A DNA stretch of 64,000 bases from Arhodomonas aquaeolei DSM 8974 (lineage in GTDB: Bacteria > Pseudomonadota > Gammaproteobacteria > Nitrococcales > Nitrococcaceae), in assembly GCF_000374645.1 (NCBI RefSeq), contig NZ_KB894811.1, positions 62,001 through 126,000 on the forward strand, in the 5' to 3' direction. Under the pieces are notes generated by a model that was not told the DNA's origin, ran no database searches, and saw only the letters and a program-made list of their open reading frames with translations. The position numbers and the translations under genes were made by a program. Shown here piece after piece: positions 43,083-52,723 of this stretch; the stretch's first letter is position 1, and every line of letters starts with the position of its first letter.

Positions 43083-45734
43083 TTACACCGCCAGCGCGGA
43101 TTCGTCGGCCGACGGGCTCCGATAGATGAAGTTCCCGCCTGTACCCAGATCCACGTCCAGGTGCTCCACCGGGTCGTTCGCGGCCATGCGGTCGAGCACG
43201 TACGCGGCGAGCTCCGGCATGAGGGTGCCGGCGAGGATGTGATCGATGCTGCGGGCGCCGCTGTCGCTGTCGGTGCTGCGGGCGGCGATGGCCTCGACCA
43301 CCGCCGGGGAGAACGTCAGCCCGGCACGGTGGTTGTGAAGGAAGCGCTGGCGGATGCGCTCCAGCTTCAGTGTCACGATTCGCCTGAGGATCTCGCCGTG
43401 CACCGGGTAGTAGGGGACGATGCTCAGGCGGCCGAGGAACGCCGGTTTGAAGGTGGTGTTGAGGGTGTCGCGCAGTGCCGCGACGATCGCCTCCGGGGCC
43501 GGCGGCACGGCATGGCCGAGGCAGCGCTCCATGATGGCGTCGGTGCCGACGTTGGAGGTCAGCAGGATGATCGTGTTGCGGAAATCGATCTCCCGGCCCT
43601 CGCCGTCGTCGAGTACCCCCTTGTCGAACACCTGGAAGAAGAGCTCCAGGACGTCCGGGTGGGCCTTCTCCACCTCGTCGAGCAGGACCACGCTGTAGGG
43701 CCGGCGGCGTACCGCCTCGGTCAGCACGCCGCCCTCGCCATAGCCCACGTAGCCCGGCGGCGAGCCCTTCAGGCCGGAGACGGTGTGGGCCTCCTGATAC
43801 TCGGACATGTTGATGGTGATGACGTTGCGCTCGCCGCCGTAGAGGGTGTCGGCGAGGGCCAGGGCGGTCTCGGTCTTGCCGACACCGCTGGGGCCGAGCA
43901 GCAGGAACACGCCGACGGGCTTGCCCGGGTCGTCGAGGCCGGCGCGGGAGATCGCGATGCGCTGACCGATGGCCTCCAGGGCGTGGTCCTGGCCGAGCAC
44001 GCGTTCGCCGAGCAGTGACGGCAGGCGGCGCACGGTGGTGAGTTCGTCGGCGAGCATCTTGCCCAGGGGGATGCCCGTCCACCCGGAGATCACCTCCGCG
44101 ACGGCATTGCCGTCGACGTGGCCGTGTACCAGCGCCTCCCCGTCCTGGGCCTGCGCCAGCTCGCGCCGGGTCTCGCCAATACGCCTCGCGATGTCGTCGG
44201 CCCGGGCGTCGTCGCCGGTCTCGTCGAGCTCGCGTTCCAGCGCGCCGAGGCGTTCGACGACCGCCTGCTGCGCCGTCCAGCGCCGCTCCAGCTCGCGGGC
44301 CTCCTCCCGGGCCGTGTTCAGTGCGGCATCGAGTGCGGCGAGGGTGTCGTCGTGGTCGTGCCCCTCGCGGCGCTCGCGTTCGAGGCTCGCGATCTCCGCG
44401 GTCAGGTTGTCGATGCGCCGCCGGGTATCCTCCAGGGCTCCCGGCAGGGTGGTCCGGGCCAGCGCAACGCGGGCGCAGGCGGTGTCGAGCACGCTGACGG
44501 CCTTGTCCGGAAGCTGCCGGCCACTGAGGTAGCGGTGCGAGAGCCGGACCGCCTGGGTGACGGCCTCGTCGCGCAGGGTCACGTCGTGGTGGGCGCGCAT
44601 GTGCCCGGCCAGACCGCGAAGCATGTGGATGGCCGTGGCCTCGTCGGGCTCCTCGATGCGCACGACCTGGAAGCGCCGGGCAAGCGCGGCGTCCTTCTCG
44701 AAGTATTTCTTGTACTCCGCCCAGGTGGTGGCGGCGATGGTGCGCAGCTCGCCCCGCGCTAGGGCCGGTTTGAGCAGGTTGGCGGCGTCGCCCTGACCTG
44801 CCTGGCCGCCGGTGCCGATCAGCGTGTGGGCCTCGTCGATGAACAGGACGATAGGCGTCACGCTCCTGCTGACCTCCTCGATCACGTCCTTCAGCCGCTT
44901 CTCGAATTCCCCCTTGACCCCGGCACCGGCCTGTAGCAGGCCGAGATCCAGGGTGCGGAGCTGGACGCCGGCGAGCGGGGGCGGGACGTCACCGTCGGCG
45001 ATGCGCCGGGCCAGCCCCTCCACCACTGCGGTCTTGCCGACGCCGGCCTCGCCGGTGAGGATCGGGTTGTTCTGGCGGCGCCGGGTGAGGATGTCCACTA
45101 TCTGGCGGACCTCGGCCTCGCGGCCGAGTACCGGATCGATGTGCCCGGCTCGGGCGCTGGCGGTCAGGTCTACCGTGTAGTGATCGAGGGCGAGGGTGCG
45201 GCAGTGTCCCTCGGCCGGGGCGGGGCCGTGGTCCGCGGCGGTGTCGTCGGGTGTCGCCGTGGCCTGCGCGGGTCCCGGACCGACGAGCTCGTCGAGGTGG
45301 GCCTTGAGGTCGTCGGCATTGATTTTCTCCAGCTCGCGGGCGCCGCTGGCGACGATGCGCCGCAGCTCGTCGTCGGCCAGCAGGGCCAGCAGCAGGTGGC
45401 CGCCGTGAATGCGCCCGGCGCCGTGCTCGATCGAGGCGCTGACCCAGGCGCGTTCGATCAGCCGTGTGAGGCGCGGCGAGAGTACGGGGGTGCGGGTGTT
45501 GCCGCTTCTGAACGTCGCGATGGTGCGCTCGAGCTCGCCGGCGAGGCGGTCGCTGGCGGCGCCGTAGTGGCGGAGGATGCGCAGCATCTCGCCGTTGTCG
45601 GTCTCCAGCAGCTTGAGCAGGAGGTGCTCGATGTCCACTTCGTGCTGCTGCTGCGAGAGGCAAAGGGCTGCCGCGCCCTCGCTGGCGTTGCGGCAGGCGT
45701 CGTCGAGCTTGTCGAACAGGGATTTGAGACTCAC
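43083..45734 (-). CDS. tssH: T6SS sheath-disassembly ATPase TssH (ClpV)
   Basis: 883 residues of the ClpV branch of the Clp/Hsp100 family. An N-terminal helical domain ([22 protein letters not shown]) binds contracted TssC. Two AAA+ modules follow: Walker A1 [13 protein letters not shown] with [13 protein letters not shown], and Walker A2 [15 protein letters not shown] with [14 protein letters not shown], separated by a coiled-coil middle domain. It recycles the sheath after firing. GTG 45734 overlaps the tssG stop (GTGA). It is the last gene of the minus arm. Confidence 0.97.
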   Translation of the reverse strand: MSLKSLFDKLDDACRNASEGAAALCLSQQQHEVDIEHLLLKLLETDNGEMLRILRHYGAASDRLAGELERTIATFRSGNTRTPVLSPRLTRLIERAWVSASIEHGAGRIHGGHLLLALLADDELRRIVASGARELEKINADDLKAHLDELVGPGPAQATATPDDTAADHGPAPAEGHCRTLALDHYTVDLTASARAGHIDPVLGREAEVRQIVDILTRRRQNNPILTGEAGVGKTAVVEGLARRIADGDVPPPLAGVQLRTLDLGLLQAGAGVKGEFEKRLKDVIEEVSRSVTPIVLFIDEAHTLIGTGGQAGQGDAANLLKPALARGELRTIAATTWAEYKKYFEKDAALARRFQVVRIEEPDEATAIHMLRGLAGHMRAHHDVTLRDEAVTQAVRLSHRYLSGRQLPDKAVSVLDTACARVALARTTLPGALEDTRRRIDNLTAEIASLERERREGHDHDDTLAALDAALNTAREEARELERRWTAQQAVVERLGALERELDETGDDARADDIARRIGETRRELAQAQDGEALVHGHVDGNAVAEVISGWTGIPLGKMLADELTTVRRLPSLLGERVLGQDHALEAIGQRIAISRAGLDDPGKPVGVFLLLGPSGVGKTETALALADTLYGGERNVITINMSEYQEAHTVSGLKGSPPGYVGYGEGGVLTEAVRRRPYSVVLLDEVEKAHPDVLELFFQVFDKGVLDDGEGREIDFRNTIILLTSNVGTDAIMERCLGHAVPPAPEAIVAALRDTLNTTFKPAFLGRLSIVPYYPVHGEILRRIVTLKLERIRQRFLHNHRAGLTFSPAVVEAIAARSTDSDSGARSIDHILAGTLMPELAAYVLDRMAANDPVEHLDVDLGTGGNFIYRSPSADESALAV

Positions 45735-46804
45735 ACCGATGCTCCGTCATAGGTGATTTCGAATACCGCCCGGCCATGATCGGCGGCTGGGCCGTCGTTG
45801 CGTTTGAGCCAGCCGAGCCAGCCCAGGCTCAGGCCGCCGGAGCGGCCGAGTCGGGGGCGGGGGAGGTGATCTCTGCCGAGAATCAGTTCGATCTCGAAGT
45901 CCAGCCCCGGGCCGGCGAACAGCCGGATGATGCGTTTCAGCCGCTCGTGGCGCCCTGTGCCCGGCAGCAGGGCGCGGTAGCCGTCCTCGTCCAGCGGGCC
46001 CAGCGAGACGGTGAACCGCGATTGATGGTCCCGTACCCGGGTGCCGGCCACCGCGCTCTTGCCGAGGCGGGCGTTGCGCTGGCCGAGCCGGGTGTACTGG
46101 GCGGGGTCCAGGGTGAGCCAGCGTCCGGAGAACGGGGTAACCCGGCAGCGCGCGCCGGTCGCGTTCGCCACGATCGCCTCCAGGTTGTGGCCGTTGCGCG
46201 GGCGCTGGCTCCAGAGCCCGGCGAAGTGGCTGAACAGGTCGCGCTCGATGCGCCCGGGGCGTCCGCCGTCGTTGAGCTGCCGGAGTGTCGTCGGTGTCAG
46301 CCCCTGGAGGTGGTGCAGGCCGCTCTCCAGGTCGCTGCTGCCGCGGCGCTCGTACTCGATGTGGAACCGGTATTTCTGCCACGCCTGGTAGAACAGGGCG
46401 ATCATCCGGTGGGAGAACACGTCGAAGAACGCATGCGCGGCGTCGTCGCGACTGTCCACGTGGCGATTGATCAGCATCTCCGTGTAGGGGCGCGGCAGCA
46501 CCCCGGATGGACCGACGAGGCCCATGAAGGTGACCTGCAGCTCCGTGAGGGCGTCGCCGCCCGGCGCGTGTGCGTGCCCCTCCTCGAAACGCAGCTCACT
46601 CACCTCGCTGGGCGGGAAGCGCAGCGAGAGCAGCGAGCGGAAGCGAAGCGGATCGTCGTGGGGCCGGTTCTCCGGGTCGATGCGTCCGCTGCGGCTGTAA
46701 TGCAGCCGCAGCAGGCGCACGAGCTGGAAGAAGCCGAAACGCCAGGGCTCCGCCCGTGCCTGGTCGATCAGACCAGGGGCTGTGTGCCGGTTCTCGGGGG
46801 CCAT
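45731..46804 (-). CDS. tssG: T6SS baseplate subunit TssG
   Basis: 357 residues. Family segments are PWRFGFFQLVRLLRL, the VTFMGLVGPSGVLPRPYTE motif, FFDVFSHRMIALFYQAWQKYR, and FSGRWLTLDPAQYTRLG. It forms the wedge of the baseplate with TssF, TssE and TssK. It overlaps the end of tssF by 37 bp and ends inside the tssH start. Confidence 0.95.
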   Translation of the reverse strand: MAPENRHTAPGLIDQARAEPWRFGFFQLVRLLRLHYSRSGRIDPENRPHDDPLRFRSLLSLRFPPSEVSELRFEEGHAHAPGGDALTELQVTFMGLVGPSGVLPRPYTEMLINRHVDSRDDAAHAFFDVFSHRMIALFYQAWQKYRFHIEYERRGSSDLESGLHHLQGLTPTTLRQLNDGGRPGRIERDLFSHFAGLWSQRPRNGHNLEAIVANATGARCRVTPFSGRWLTLDPAQYTRLGQRNARLGKSAVAGTRVRDHQSRFTVSLGPLDEDGYRALLPGTGRHERLKRIIRLFAGPGLDFEIELILGRDHLPRPRLGRSGGLSLGWLGWLKRNDGPAADHGRAVFEITYDGASV

Positions 46805-48600
46805 GCGGCGACTCGCGTTTCACGCTGGCGTGAACGCAGCGTGAGCTGGGTGAAGCTGTTGAGGGTGCAGTACTGGGCGAAGAACCGGTCCAGGACCATC
46901 CCGAACAGGAATACGCCGCTGCCGGTGAACTGGCTCTCGTCCATTTCCAGGGTGATGGCGGTGCCGCGCACGAAGCTCGGGCGCGGATGGCCGATGCGCG
47001 TGGTCGTGATCCGGCTGTCGATGGAGAGGATCCCGTTGATCTGCTTGCGCACCGCAGACGCGCCCCGGTAGTCGTAGAGCGATAGCATCTCGAGTAGCGC
47101 CTCCCGGCCCTGGGAGACCAGCGAGGTGTGGTTTAGCGTCAGGTGCGAGACCAGCCGCCAGACCAGGCCCCGGCCCAGCGGTGTGCGCACGCTGGTCGTG
47201 GGCTTGCGCAGACAGCGGATGTGCCGGACGATCTCCTCGCTTTCGAGGGTAAAGTCGCCTTCCGGCGTGCCGAAACGCATCAGCTGCGGGAGGTCGCGAT
47301 TGCTGCAGGTGAGCGCCATGCTGAGGGTGTCACTGCTCGCCTCCAGCATCCCCAGCTCGCGGTCGACCAGGCGCAGCCGCATCTCGGTGCCTTCCCCGGA
47401 GGCGGCCGGGACTCGCCGGGCCAGCCAGTAGCAAGGCGTCTCCTCGCCGTCATCGACGTGGCCCGGCTCGAAGAAAGGCGGGCAGGGGCGTACGCGGTCC
47501 TCGCCGGTGGTGCGCACGATCCGTGTCACCCGGTCGACGGAGACGATCTCCGTGGCCTTCGCATGGCGCACGTCGGGGACGACCGGGTATTCCGGCCGCG
47601 TGTGCGTCAGCCGGATGGGTTCGGCCTGCTGGGGGAAGAGATTGACGATGGGGGTGCAGCCGAGGCGGAAGTTGCTGCGGCCGATGTTCTGGGCGAGTCG
47701 CGCGAGGCGCTCGGGCTGATGGAAGTCGCTGAACAGGAAATCGATCTCGACATGCGTGGCGGGTCGCTCCCGCAGTGCCCGGTCCAGGCCGTTGAGGTCG
47801 AAGAACAGGAACTTCTCGGGCAGCAGGAAGTATTCGTGCAGTAGCCGGTAGCCGAGAAACGAGCGGGGCGAGTAGTCGATCAGCCCCTCGTCCTCGGCGA
47901 AACCCACCGGGGTCAGGGGGGCGTCCGGCAGGCGCACCTGCCGCTCGCGGCCGCAGTCCACGAATCGTACCGCCACCTGTGCGGTGCTGTTGAGCAGCAG
48001 CTCGTAGAGGGGGTGCATCAGGCCGCCCTCGCCGTCGAGAAAGAACCGTAGCCGGTCGATGCCGAGGCTGGCGAAGTCGGTGCTTCCCAGTGCCTGAAGC
48101 GAGAGCGTCAGCCGGGCGACGTGCTCGTTGCCGTTGGCGTTGAACGAGGATCGCTCGAGCCGGGTGAGGGCGGCATCAGTAACGGCGATGGGCCAGACAT
48201 CGACCGGGTAGCAGGTGCGGAACTGGCAGGGGGTGCCTTCGACGGGCCGCGAGTGCAGCATGCTGTGTCGCGGCAGGTGATAGCGCCTGGACAGCGTCGT
48301 CTCACGGCCGGGGTCGAACTCCGCGATGGACAGCGCCGGCGTCGGGCGCAGGTAGTGGGGGTAGAGCACGTCCAGGAAGGCCTCGACAATCTCCGGGAAA
48401 TCGTCGTCCAGCTTCTTGTGGATCCGGGCGCTGAGGAACGCGAAGGACTCGATCAGGCGTTCGGCATGCGGGTCCTCGCAGTCGTCGGCGCCGAGCAGCA
48501 GCCGCGAGGCGATCTTCGGGTAACGGTTCGCGAACTCCTGTCCCAGGTAGCGCAGGTGGGAGAGTTCGCGCTCGTAGTAGGGCAGCAGCTCGTCGAGCAT
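46768..48600 (-). CDS. tssF: T6SS baseplate subunit TssF
   Basis: 610 residues. The N-terminus LLPYYERELSHLRYLGQEFANRYPKIASRL and the later HLPRHSMLHSRPVEG and SLYDYRGASAVRKQI segments are typical of TssF, the largest wedge protein. ATG 48600 overlaps the tssE stop by one base. Length is normal (about 590-620). Confidence 0.96.
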   Translation of the reverse strand: MLDELLPYYERELSHLRYLGQEFANRYPKIASRLLLGADDCEDPHAERLIESFAFLSARIHKKLDDDFPEIVEAFLDVLYPHYLRPTPALSIAEFDPGRETTLSRRYHLPRHSMLHSRPVEGTPCQFRTCYPVDVWPIAVTDAALTRLERSSFNANGNEHVARLTLSLQALGSTDFASLGIDRLRFFLDGEGGLMHPLYELLLNSTAQVAVRFVDCGRERQVRLPDAPLTPVGFAEDEGLIDYSPRSFLGYRLLHEYFLLPEKFLFFDLNGLDRALRERPATHVEIDFLFSDFHQPERLARLAQNIGRSNFRLGCTPIVNLFPQQAEPIRLTHTRPEYPVVPDVRHAKATEIVSVDRVTRIVRTTGEDRVRPCPPFFEPGHVDDGEETPCYWLARRVPAASGEGTEMRLRLVDRELGMLEASSDTLSMALTCSNRDLPQLMRFGTPEGDFTLESEEIVRHIRCLRKPTTSVRTPLGRGLVWRLVSHLTLNHTSLVSQGREALLEMLSLYDYRGASAVRKQINGILSIDSRITTTRIGHPRPSFVRGTAITLEMDESQFTGSGVFLFGMVLDRFFAQYCTLNSFTQLTLRSRQRETRVAAWPPRTGTQPLV

Positions 48601-49085
48601 CAGCGCAGGGTCCGGACGGTGTACCGGCGGGTGCTGACCTGGAGCACGGCATCGAAGGCGACCTGCTCGTCCGCTTCGGACAGCGTGAGCAGGGCCTTGA
48701 TGCGGAAGCGCAGGATCCGGTCGCCGTGTTCGAAGTCGGCGAGACTCACGTGCACGCCGCTGAAGCGGCGGTCGCCGCATTCGATGGTGCGTTCGAGCTC
48801 GCGCCGGATGCGGCGGCGCTCGTCCGCGCTGTTCAGCCCGCGGCTGGTGAAGTCCGGCAGGCCGTATTCCAGCAGCGAACCCTGCAGGCCCGGCCATGCA
48901 TCGAGCTGCGCCGCCAGCAGGTCCTGGCGGGTGTTGACCAGCATCTCGAGGTCGCGGACAACGCTGGCACGGTAGTCGTCCAGGGTACACCGGTGCCCGG
49001 GGCCCGGGTCGTGTGGCTGGCTCGGCGCCCCGTCGAGCAGGCGGTCGAGCAGGGTCGGTATCATTTGGCGCGATGTTGCCGTCAT
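48600..49085 (-). CDS. tssE: T6SS baseplate subunit TssE (gp25-like)
   Basis: 161 residues of the phage gp25/lysozyme-like fold. The signature LLEYGLPDFTSRGL is followed by IRRELERTIECGDRRFSGVHVSL. It links the baseplate to the sheath. AAGGAA precedes ATG 49085. A 98-bp gap separates it from tssC. Confidence 0.94.
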   Translation of the reverse strand: MTATSRQMIPTLLDRLLDGAPSQPHDPGPGHRCTLDDYRASVVRDLEMLVNTRQDLLAAQLDAWPGLQGSLLEYGLPDFTSRGLNSADERRRIRRELERTIECGDRRFSGVHVSLADFEHGDRILRFRIKALLTLSEADEQVAFDAVLQVSTRRYTVRTLR

Positions 49086-49183
49086 TTCCTTGACCTGTTT
49101 TCGCGATGCGGCACCGCCCGCCCCGCGCGTCCCTGTGCCGGGCGTGGCGGGGCGGGGCCAGGGGGCCCGCGGCCGGCGCGGCG

Positions 49184-50683
49184 TCAGCTGCCGCGCGTGG
49201 ACTGCGGCAGCTCCGAGACCAGACGCAGCGAAGCGGTCAGCTCGTCGAGCTGGTAGTGGGGGCGCAGGAAGGTCACCGCCTTGTACGCGCCGGGCTTGCC
49301 GGGCACTTCCGCGACCTCCACCCGGGCCTCGCGCAGCGGATACTGGGCCTTCGCGTCCTGGCCGGCGTTGTCGTCAAGGAGCACGTATTGGGAGAGCCAC
49401 TCGTTGAGGTAGCTCTCGACGTTCTGCCGGGAGGCGAAGCTGCCGACCTTGTCGCGCATGATCGCCTTCATGAAGTGGGCGATGCGCGAGGTGGCGAAGA
49501 TGTACTGGAGCTGAGAGGACAGCCGGGCGTTGGCGTTGGCGACGTCGGTGTTGTACTGCCTGGGCTTCTGGGCGGACTGCACGCCGAAGAAGGCGGCGTA
49601 GTCCGTGCCCTTGCAGTGCACCAGCGGGATGAACCCGAGATCGGAGAGTTCCTTCTCGCGCCGGTCGGTGATCGAGATCTCCGTCGGGCACTTGAGCGCG
49701 ACCTCGCCATCGTCCGTGCGGAAGGTGTGTGTGGGGAGGTCCTCGACCAGCCCGCCGCCCTCGACCCCGCGTATCGCCACGCACCAGCCGTAGTGCGAGA
49801 AGGCGTCGTTGACGCGGGCGCCCATGGCGTAGGCGGCGTTCATCCACAGGTACTTGTTGTGCTCGCGGCCGTCGACGTTCTCGGTGAAGTTGAAGGCCTC
49901 GACCGGGTTGGTCTCCTCGCCGTAGGGCAGGCGCCCGAGCACGTGGGGCAGCGTCAGGCCGACGTAGCGGGCGTCCTCGGAGTTGCGGAAGGACTTCCAC
50001 TTGGCGTATTCGACGGTGTCGAAGATCTTGGCCAGGTCCCGCGGGCCGATCATCTCGGTGAACGAGTCCCAGCCGAAGAGCTCCGGCGAGGCCGCGGAGA
50101 TGAACGGGGCGTGGGCGGCGGCGGCGACGTGGGAGATCTCCTCGAGCAGGTAGATATCCTGGGGGTGGCGGCCGAACTCGTAGTCGCCGACGAGCATGCC
50201 GTACGGGGCCCCGCCGAAGGTGCCGTACTCCTCCTCGTAGACCTTCTTGAACAGGGCGCTCTGGTCGAATTCCGAGGCCGATTTGAGGTCCTTGAGCAGG
50301 TCCTTCTTCGGGGCGTTGAGCACGTGGATCTTCATGTTCGTGCTCGTCTCGGTCTGGTCGACGAGGTATTTGAGTCCCCGCCAGGAGGATTCCAGCTGCT
50401 GGAACTCGCTGGCGTGCATGACCTCGTTGAGCTGATCGGAGAGCAGCGAATCGATCTCGGCGATGCGGGCGTCCAGTACCGCGATCAGGTCCTTGCTGGG
50501 CGTGACCTCGCCTTCGAGTACCTGATTGACGAGTTCGTCGATGAGGTCGCGGGTACGCGAGCGCTCGCTCTCAGAGCGCGCGACCCGGCTTTCGGAGATG
50601 ATGCTGTCGAGCAGTGAGCTCTCCGGCGCGAAGACCTCCGGCGAGTCCGTCGCCGTCTGCGGTTCGGGCTGCTTGTCGGCCAT
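49184..50683 (-). CDS. tssC: T6SS contractile sheath large subunit TssC
   Basis: 499 residues. Conserved segments include HASEFQQLESSWRGLKYLVDQ, GAPYGMLVGDYEFGRHPQDI, FISAASPELFGWDSF, and RIAHFMKAIMRDKVGSFASR. With TssB it forms the sheath whose contraction drives Hcp out; the N-terminus holds the ClpV-binding helix region. AGGGAG lies 9 bases before ATG 50683. Confidence 0.98.
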   Translation of the reverse strand: MADKQPEPQTATDSPEVFAPESSLLDSIISESRVARSESERSRTRDLIDELVNQVLEGEVTPSKDLIAVLDARIAEIDSLLSDQLNEVMHASEFQQLESSWRGLKYLVDQTETSTNMKIHVLNAPKKDLLKDLKSASEFDQSALFKKVYEEEYGTFGGAPYGMLVGDYEFGRHPQDIYLLEEISHVAAAAHAPFISAASPELFGWDSFTEMIGPRDLAKIFDTVEYAKWKSFRNSEDARYVGLTLPHVLGRLPYGEETNPVEAFNFTENVDGREHNKYLWMNAAYAMGARVNDAFSHYGWCVAIRGVEGGGLVEDLPTHTFRTDDGEVALKCPTEISITDRREKELSDLGFIPLVHCKGTDYAAFFGVQSAQKPRQYNTDVANANARLSSQLQYIFATSRIAHFMKAIMRDKVGSFASRQNVESYLNEWLSQYVLLDDNAGQDAKAQYPLREARVEVAEVPGKPGAYKAVTFLRPHYQLDELTASLRLVSELPQSTRGS

Positions 50684-50705
50684 GGTGGTAGGCTCCCTTT
50701 ACCTG

Positions 50706-51239
50706 TTACTCGCCATCCTGTTTCGAATCCACGGCGGCCTCCCGACCCAGCTCCTGGCCGAGTGCCTTGAGCTTCTCGGTGTTCTGGAGGACATCCATGA
50801 GCAGCTCTTCGAGCCGGTCGTTGCCGCCCATCTTGTTGCGCAGGTCGGCGAGCTTGCCGCGGACCTCGAGGAGCTTGCGCAGCGGTTCGACCTGGCGGAC
50901 GACGTTCTCGGGCTCGAAGTCCTCCATCGAGTTGAAGTTGAGCTCCACCGGCAGCTGGCTGTCGTCGCCTGCCAGGGTGTTGTCGACGCGAAAGCTCAGG
51001 CGGGGCTTCATGCCCTTGAGCACGCTGTCGAAGTTGTCGCGGTCGATGTTGACGAACTTGCGCTCCTTCAGCCGCGGCGGCGGCTCCAGCGGGTTGCCGC
51101 TGTAGTTGCCCATCACGCCGACGACGAAGGGCAGCTCCTTCTTCTCGATGCTGTCGCCGATCTCCACGTCGTAGGTCAGGTGCACCCGCGGGGCGCGTAC
51201 GCGGGAGAGCTTTTTCTGGGTGCTTTCGTTCTTGGCCAT
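50706..51239 (-). CDS. tssB: T6SS contractile sheath small subunit TssB
   Basis: 177 residues. RVHLTYDVEIGDSIEKKELPFVVGVMGNYSGNP near the N-terminus and VELNFNSMEDFEPENVVRQVEPL in the middle are diagnostic. It co-assembles with TssC. A strong AAAAGGAG site precedes ATG 51239. It follows the unrecognised gene at 51279 by 39 bp and precedes tssC by 22 bp. Confidence 0.97.
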   Translation of the reverse strand: MAKNESTQKKLSRVRAPRVHLTYDVEIGDSIEKKELPFVVGVMGNYSGNPLEPPPRLKERKFVNIDRDNFDSVLKGMKPRLSFRVDNTLAGDDSQLPVELNFNSMEDFEPENVVRQVEPLRKLLEVRGKLADLRNKMGGNDRLEELLMDVLQNTEKLKALGQELGREAAVDSKQDGE

Positions 51240-51278
51240 GCGTCACTCCTTTTGGGCAGGCCAGTGATTGGGGTCGGT

Positions 51279-52037
51279 CTACTGTTCCCCGCCGGATGCC
51301 AGGGCCTGGAGCAGTTGGGTCCGGACGCCGTCTTCCATGGCGTCGATGTCCTCGCGGCTGACCAGCTCCTCGAAGGTGCGGCTGCCGGATATCTCGGTGC
51401 TGTGCCGGATGACGCGGTCGTCGGGCAGGTGCGCGGCGACGGGGGCGTTGATTACGCAGAACGGCATCTCGCCGAAATCGTCCAGCGTCTGGAACGTGAC
51501 CGGGAAGCGCAGGCCCTTGAACAGGCGGCCGAGGCCGCCGGCCTTGCTGAAGCAGTAGAAGGCCATCAGGTAGTGCACGACGAAGCGATGGAGCTCCGAG
51601 TTGCTGCGGTTGGCGTCCCGGGTGATCCGCCGGAAGCGGGTGAGCTCGAAGCTGCTGTAGCCGATGACCCAGCGCGTGGGACTGAGGACACGGATGGTGC
51701 CCTCGATGCCGTCGATCGCGTGATCGTGCTCGAGGGGATACAGCGTCGGGGTCGAGTCGAGGAGGTCCAGTGGCACCTCCAGCTCGTTCATGAGGCTGAA
51801 CGGCCGGCCGCTTGCGTGACGCTCATACAGCGTTTTGAATTCCTTGAAATTGTGATGCGCCTCCCGGGTGCTCCCGCGGGGCGCGCCGGTGAGGTACTCA
51901 CCGAACAGTGTCTGGGGCTTGACCAGTGGAGAGACCGTGCCGAGGTAGTCCGCCGCCTGGGCCCTGAGCAGTTCCGAGATGGTGCGGGTGTTCTTGCGTG
52001 AGCGGATGAACCCCTCGACGTCGAAAGGCTGGCTCAT
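51279..52037 (-). CDS. Unrecognised protein in the T6SS operon (252 aa)
   Basis: 252 residues, starting MSQPFDVEGFIRSRKNTRTI with a GGAG site before ATG 52037. It appears cytosolic: no signal peptide, no transmembrane helix. The N-terminal third is helical and charged (FIRSRKNTRTISELLRAQAADYLG). The rest alternates short beta-like stretches (GTIRVLSPTRWVIGYSSFEL) with a hydrophobic aromatic helix (FVVHYLMAFYCFSKAGGLGRLF). It lies directly upstream of tssB on the same strand, a position often taken by tssA, but it has no ImpA_N signature. It is not TssA, TagJ, Fha, PpkA or an Hcp as I know them. A baseplate, sheath-cap or effector-loading role is conceivable but unproven. Confidence 0.8.
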   Translation of the reverse strand: MSQPFDVEGFIRSRKNTRTISELLRAQAADYLGTVSPLVKPQTLFGEYLTGAPRGSTREAHHNFKEFKTLYERHASGRPFSLMNELEVPLDLLDSTPTLYPLEHDHAIDGIEGTIRVLSPTRWVIGYSSFELTRFRRITRDANRSNSELHRFVVHYLMAFYCFSKAGGLGRLFKGLRFPVTFQTLDDFGEMPFCVINAPVAAHLPDDRVIRHSTEISGSRTFEELVSREDIDAMEDGVRTQLLQALASGGEQ

Positions 52038-52201
52038 CGCGCGGACTCCACGCCGGAGGCCGCATGCCGCCGGCCCGTCGCCGGGGGGCGGTACGCCTGC
52101 GGTGGCAGGGGCGGCGCCTGCGGGTCGTGGTGCTCGGCGGTGTGCATATCAGCGCGTACTCCCTGTTGCGCCATACCCGTTGTGGTCTGCGGCCGTGCCG
52201 G

Positions 52202-52723
52202 TCAGTCCTCTGCCGTGTCGGGCCGTTGCATTGCTGTCGCGGTGGTCGGCGGGAACCGCACGGGTCGCGGTTCCAGGACCACCGCCCGCCCGTCGGCGCC
52301 CGTGAGTCTCTCACCCTGGGTGCTCACGGGCTGGAGTGCGCCGTTGGACCGGCGCTCGTAGTAGAGCTCGCGGCCGATTTCCGGCGTCATGTGATAGCGC
52401 GCCGGCGTCTTCCCTTCAGCGGGACGGGCGACCTCCCAGCTCCCCCAGGCCGAGCTGGTCCGCTCGCCGCCGGCGGCGTCGATGCGCTCGCGGTTGAGCA
52501 GGAATCCGGAAGGTCTGCCGGTCTCGGGATCGCGGTGGATGACGAGGTCCGTGCGTATGCCGCCGCAGTCCTCGCAGGGGAGGGTGCCGACGAACCGCTC
52601 CGCCGGCTTGAACGCCGGGCCGCTCCGGGGTGGCGGCGTGCTACACCCGGCCAGGACGACCAGCATTGCCATCGTGAGAAGGGCGGTCAGGCGCCGCGAC
52701 TGTTCCGTGTCATGTGTCTGCAT
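52202..52723 (-). CDS. NlpE-like lipoprotein in the T6SS locus
   Basis: 173 residues with a lipoprotein signal (LLTMAMLVVLAGCS, lipidated Cys 27). The mature part holds an NlpE-type domain recognisable by FVGTLPCEDCGGIRTDLVIHRD; NlpE proteins carry a similar PCADCPGI CxxC motif and bind copper or sense surface/envelope stress through Cpx. It heads the minus T6SS arm, 164 bp before the unrecognised gene. It could be a T6SS accessory lipoprotein, an immunity-like periplasmic protein or a simple neighbour. Confidence 0.75.
   Translation of the reverse strand: MQTHDTEQSRRLTALLTMAMLVVLAGCSTPPPRSGPAFKPAERFVGTLPCEDCGGIRTDLVIHRDPETGRPSGFLLNRERIDAAGGERTSSAWGSWEVARPAEGKTPARYHMTPEIGRELYYERRSNGALQPVSTQGERLTGADGRAVVLEPRPVRFPPTTATAMQRPDTAED

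Noticed and set aside
42668-43129. Open frame of 153 codons in the chp-T6SS spacer
   Set aside because: Runs into the tssH coding region in antisense, is Arg/Pro/Gly-rich, lacks a ribosome site and resembles no family.
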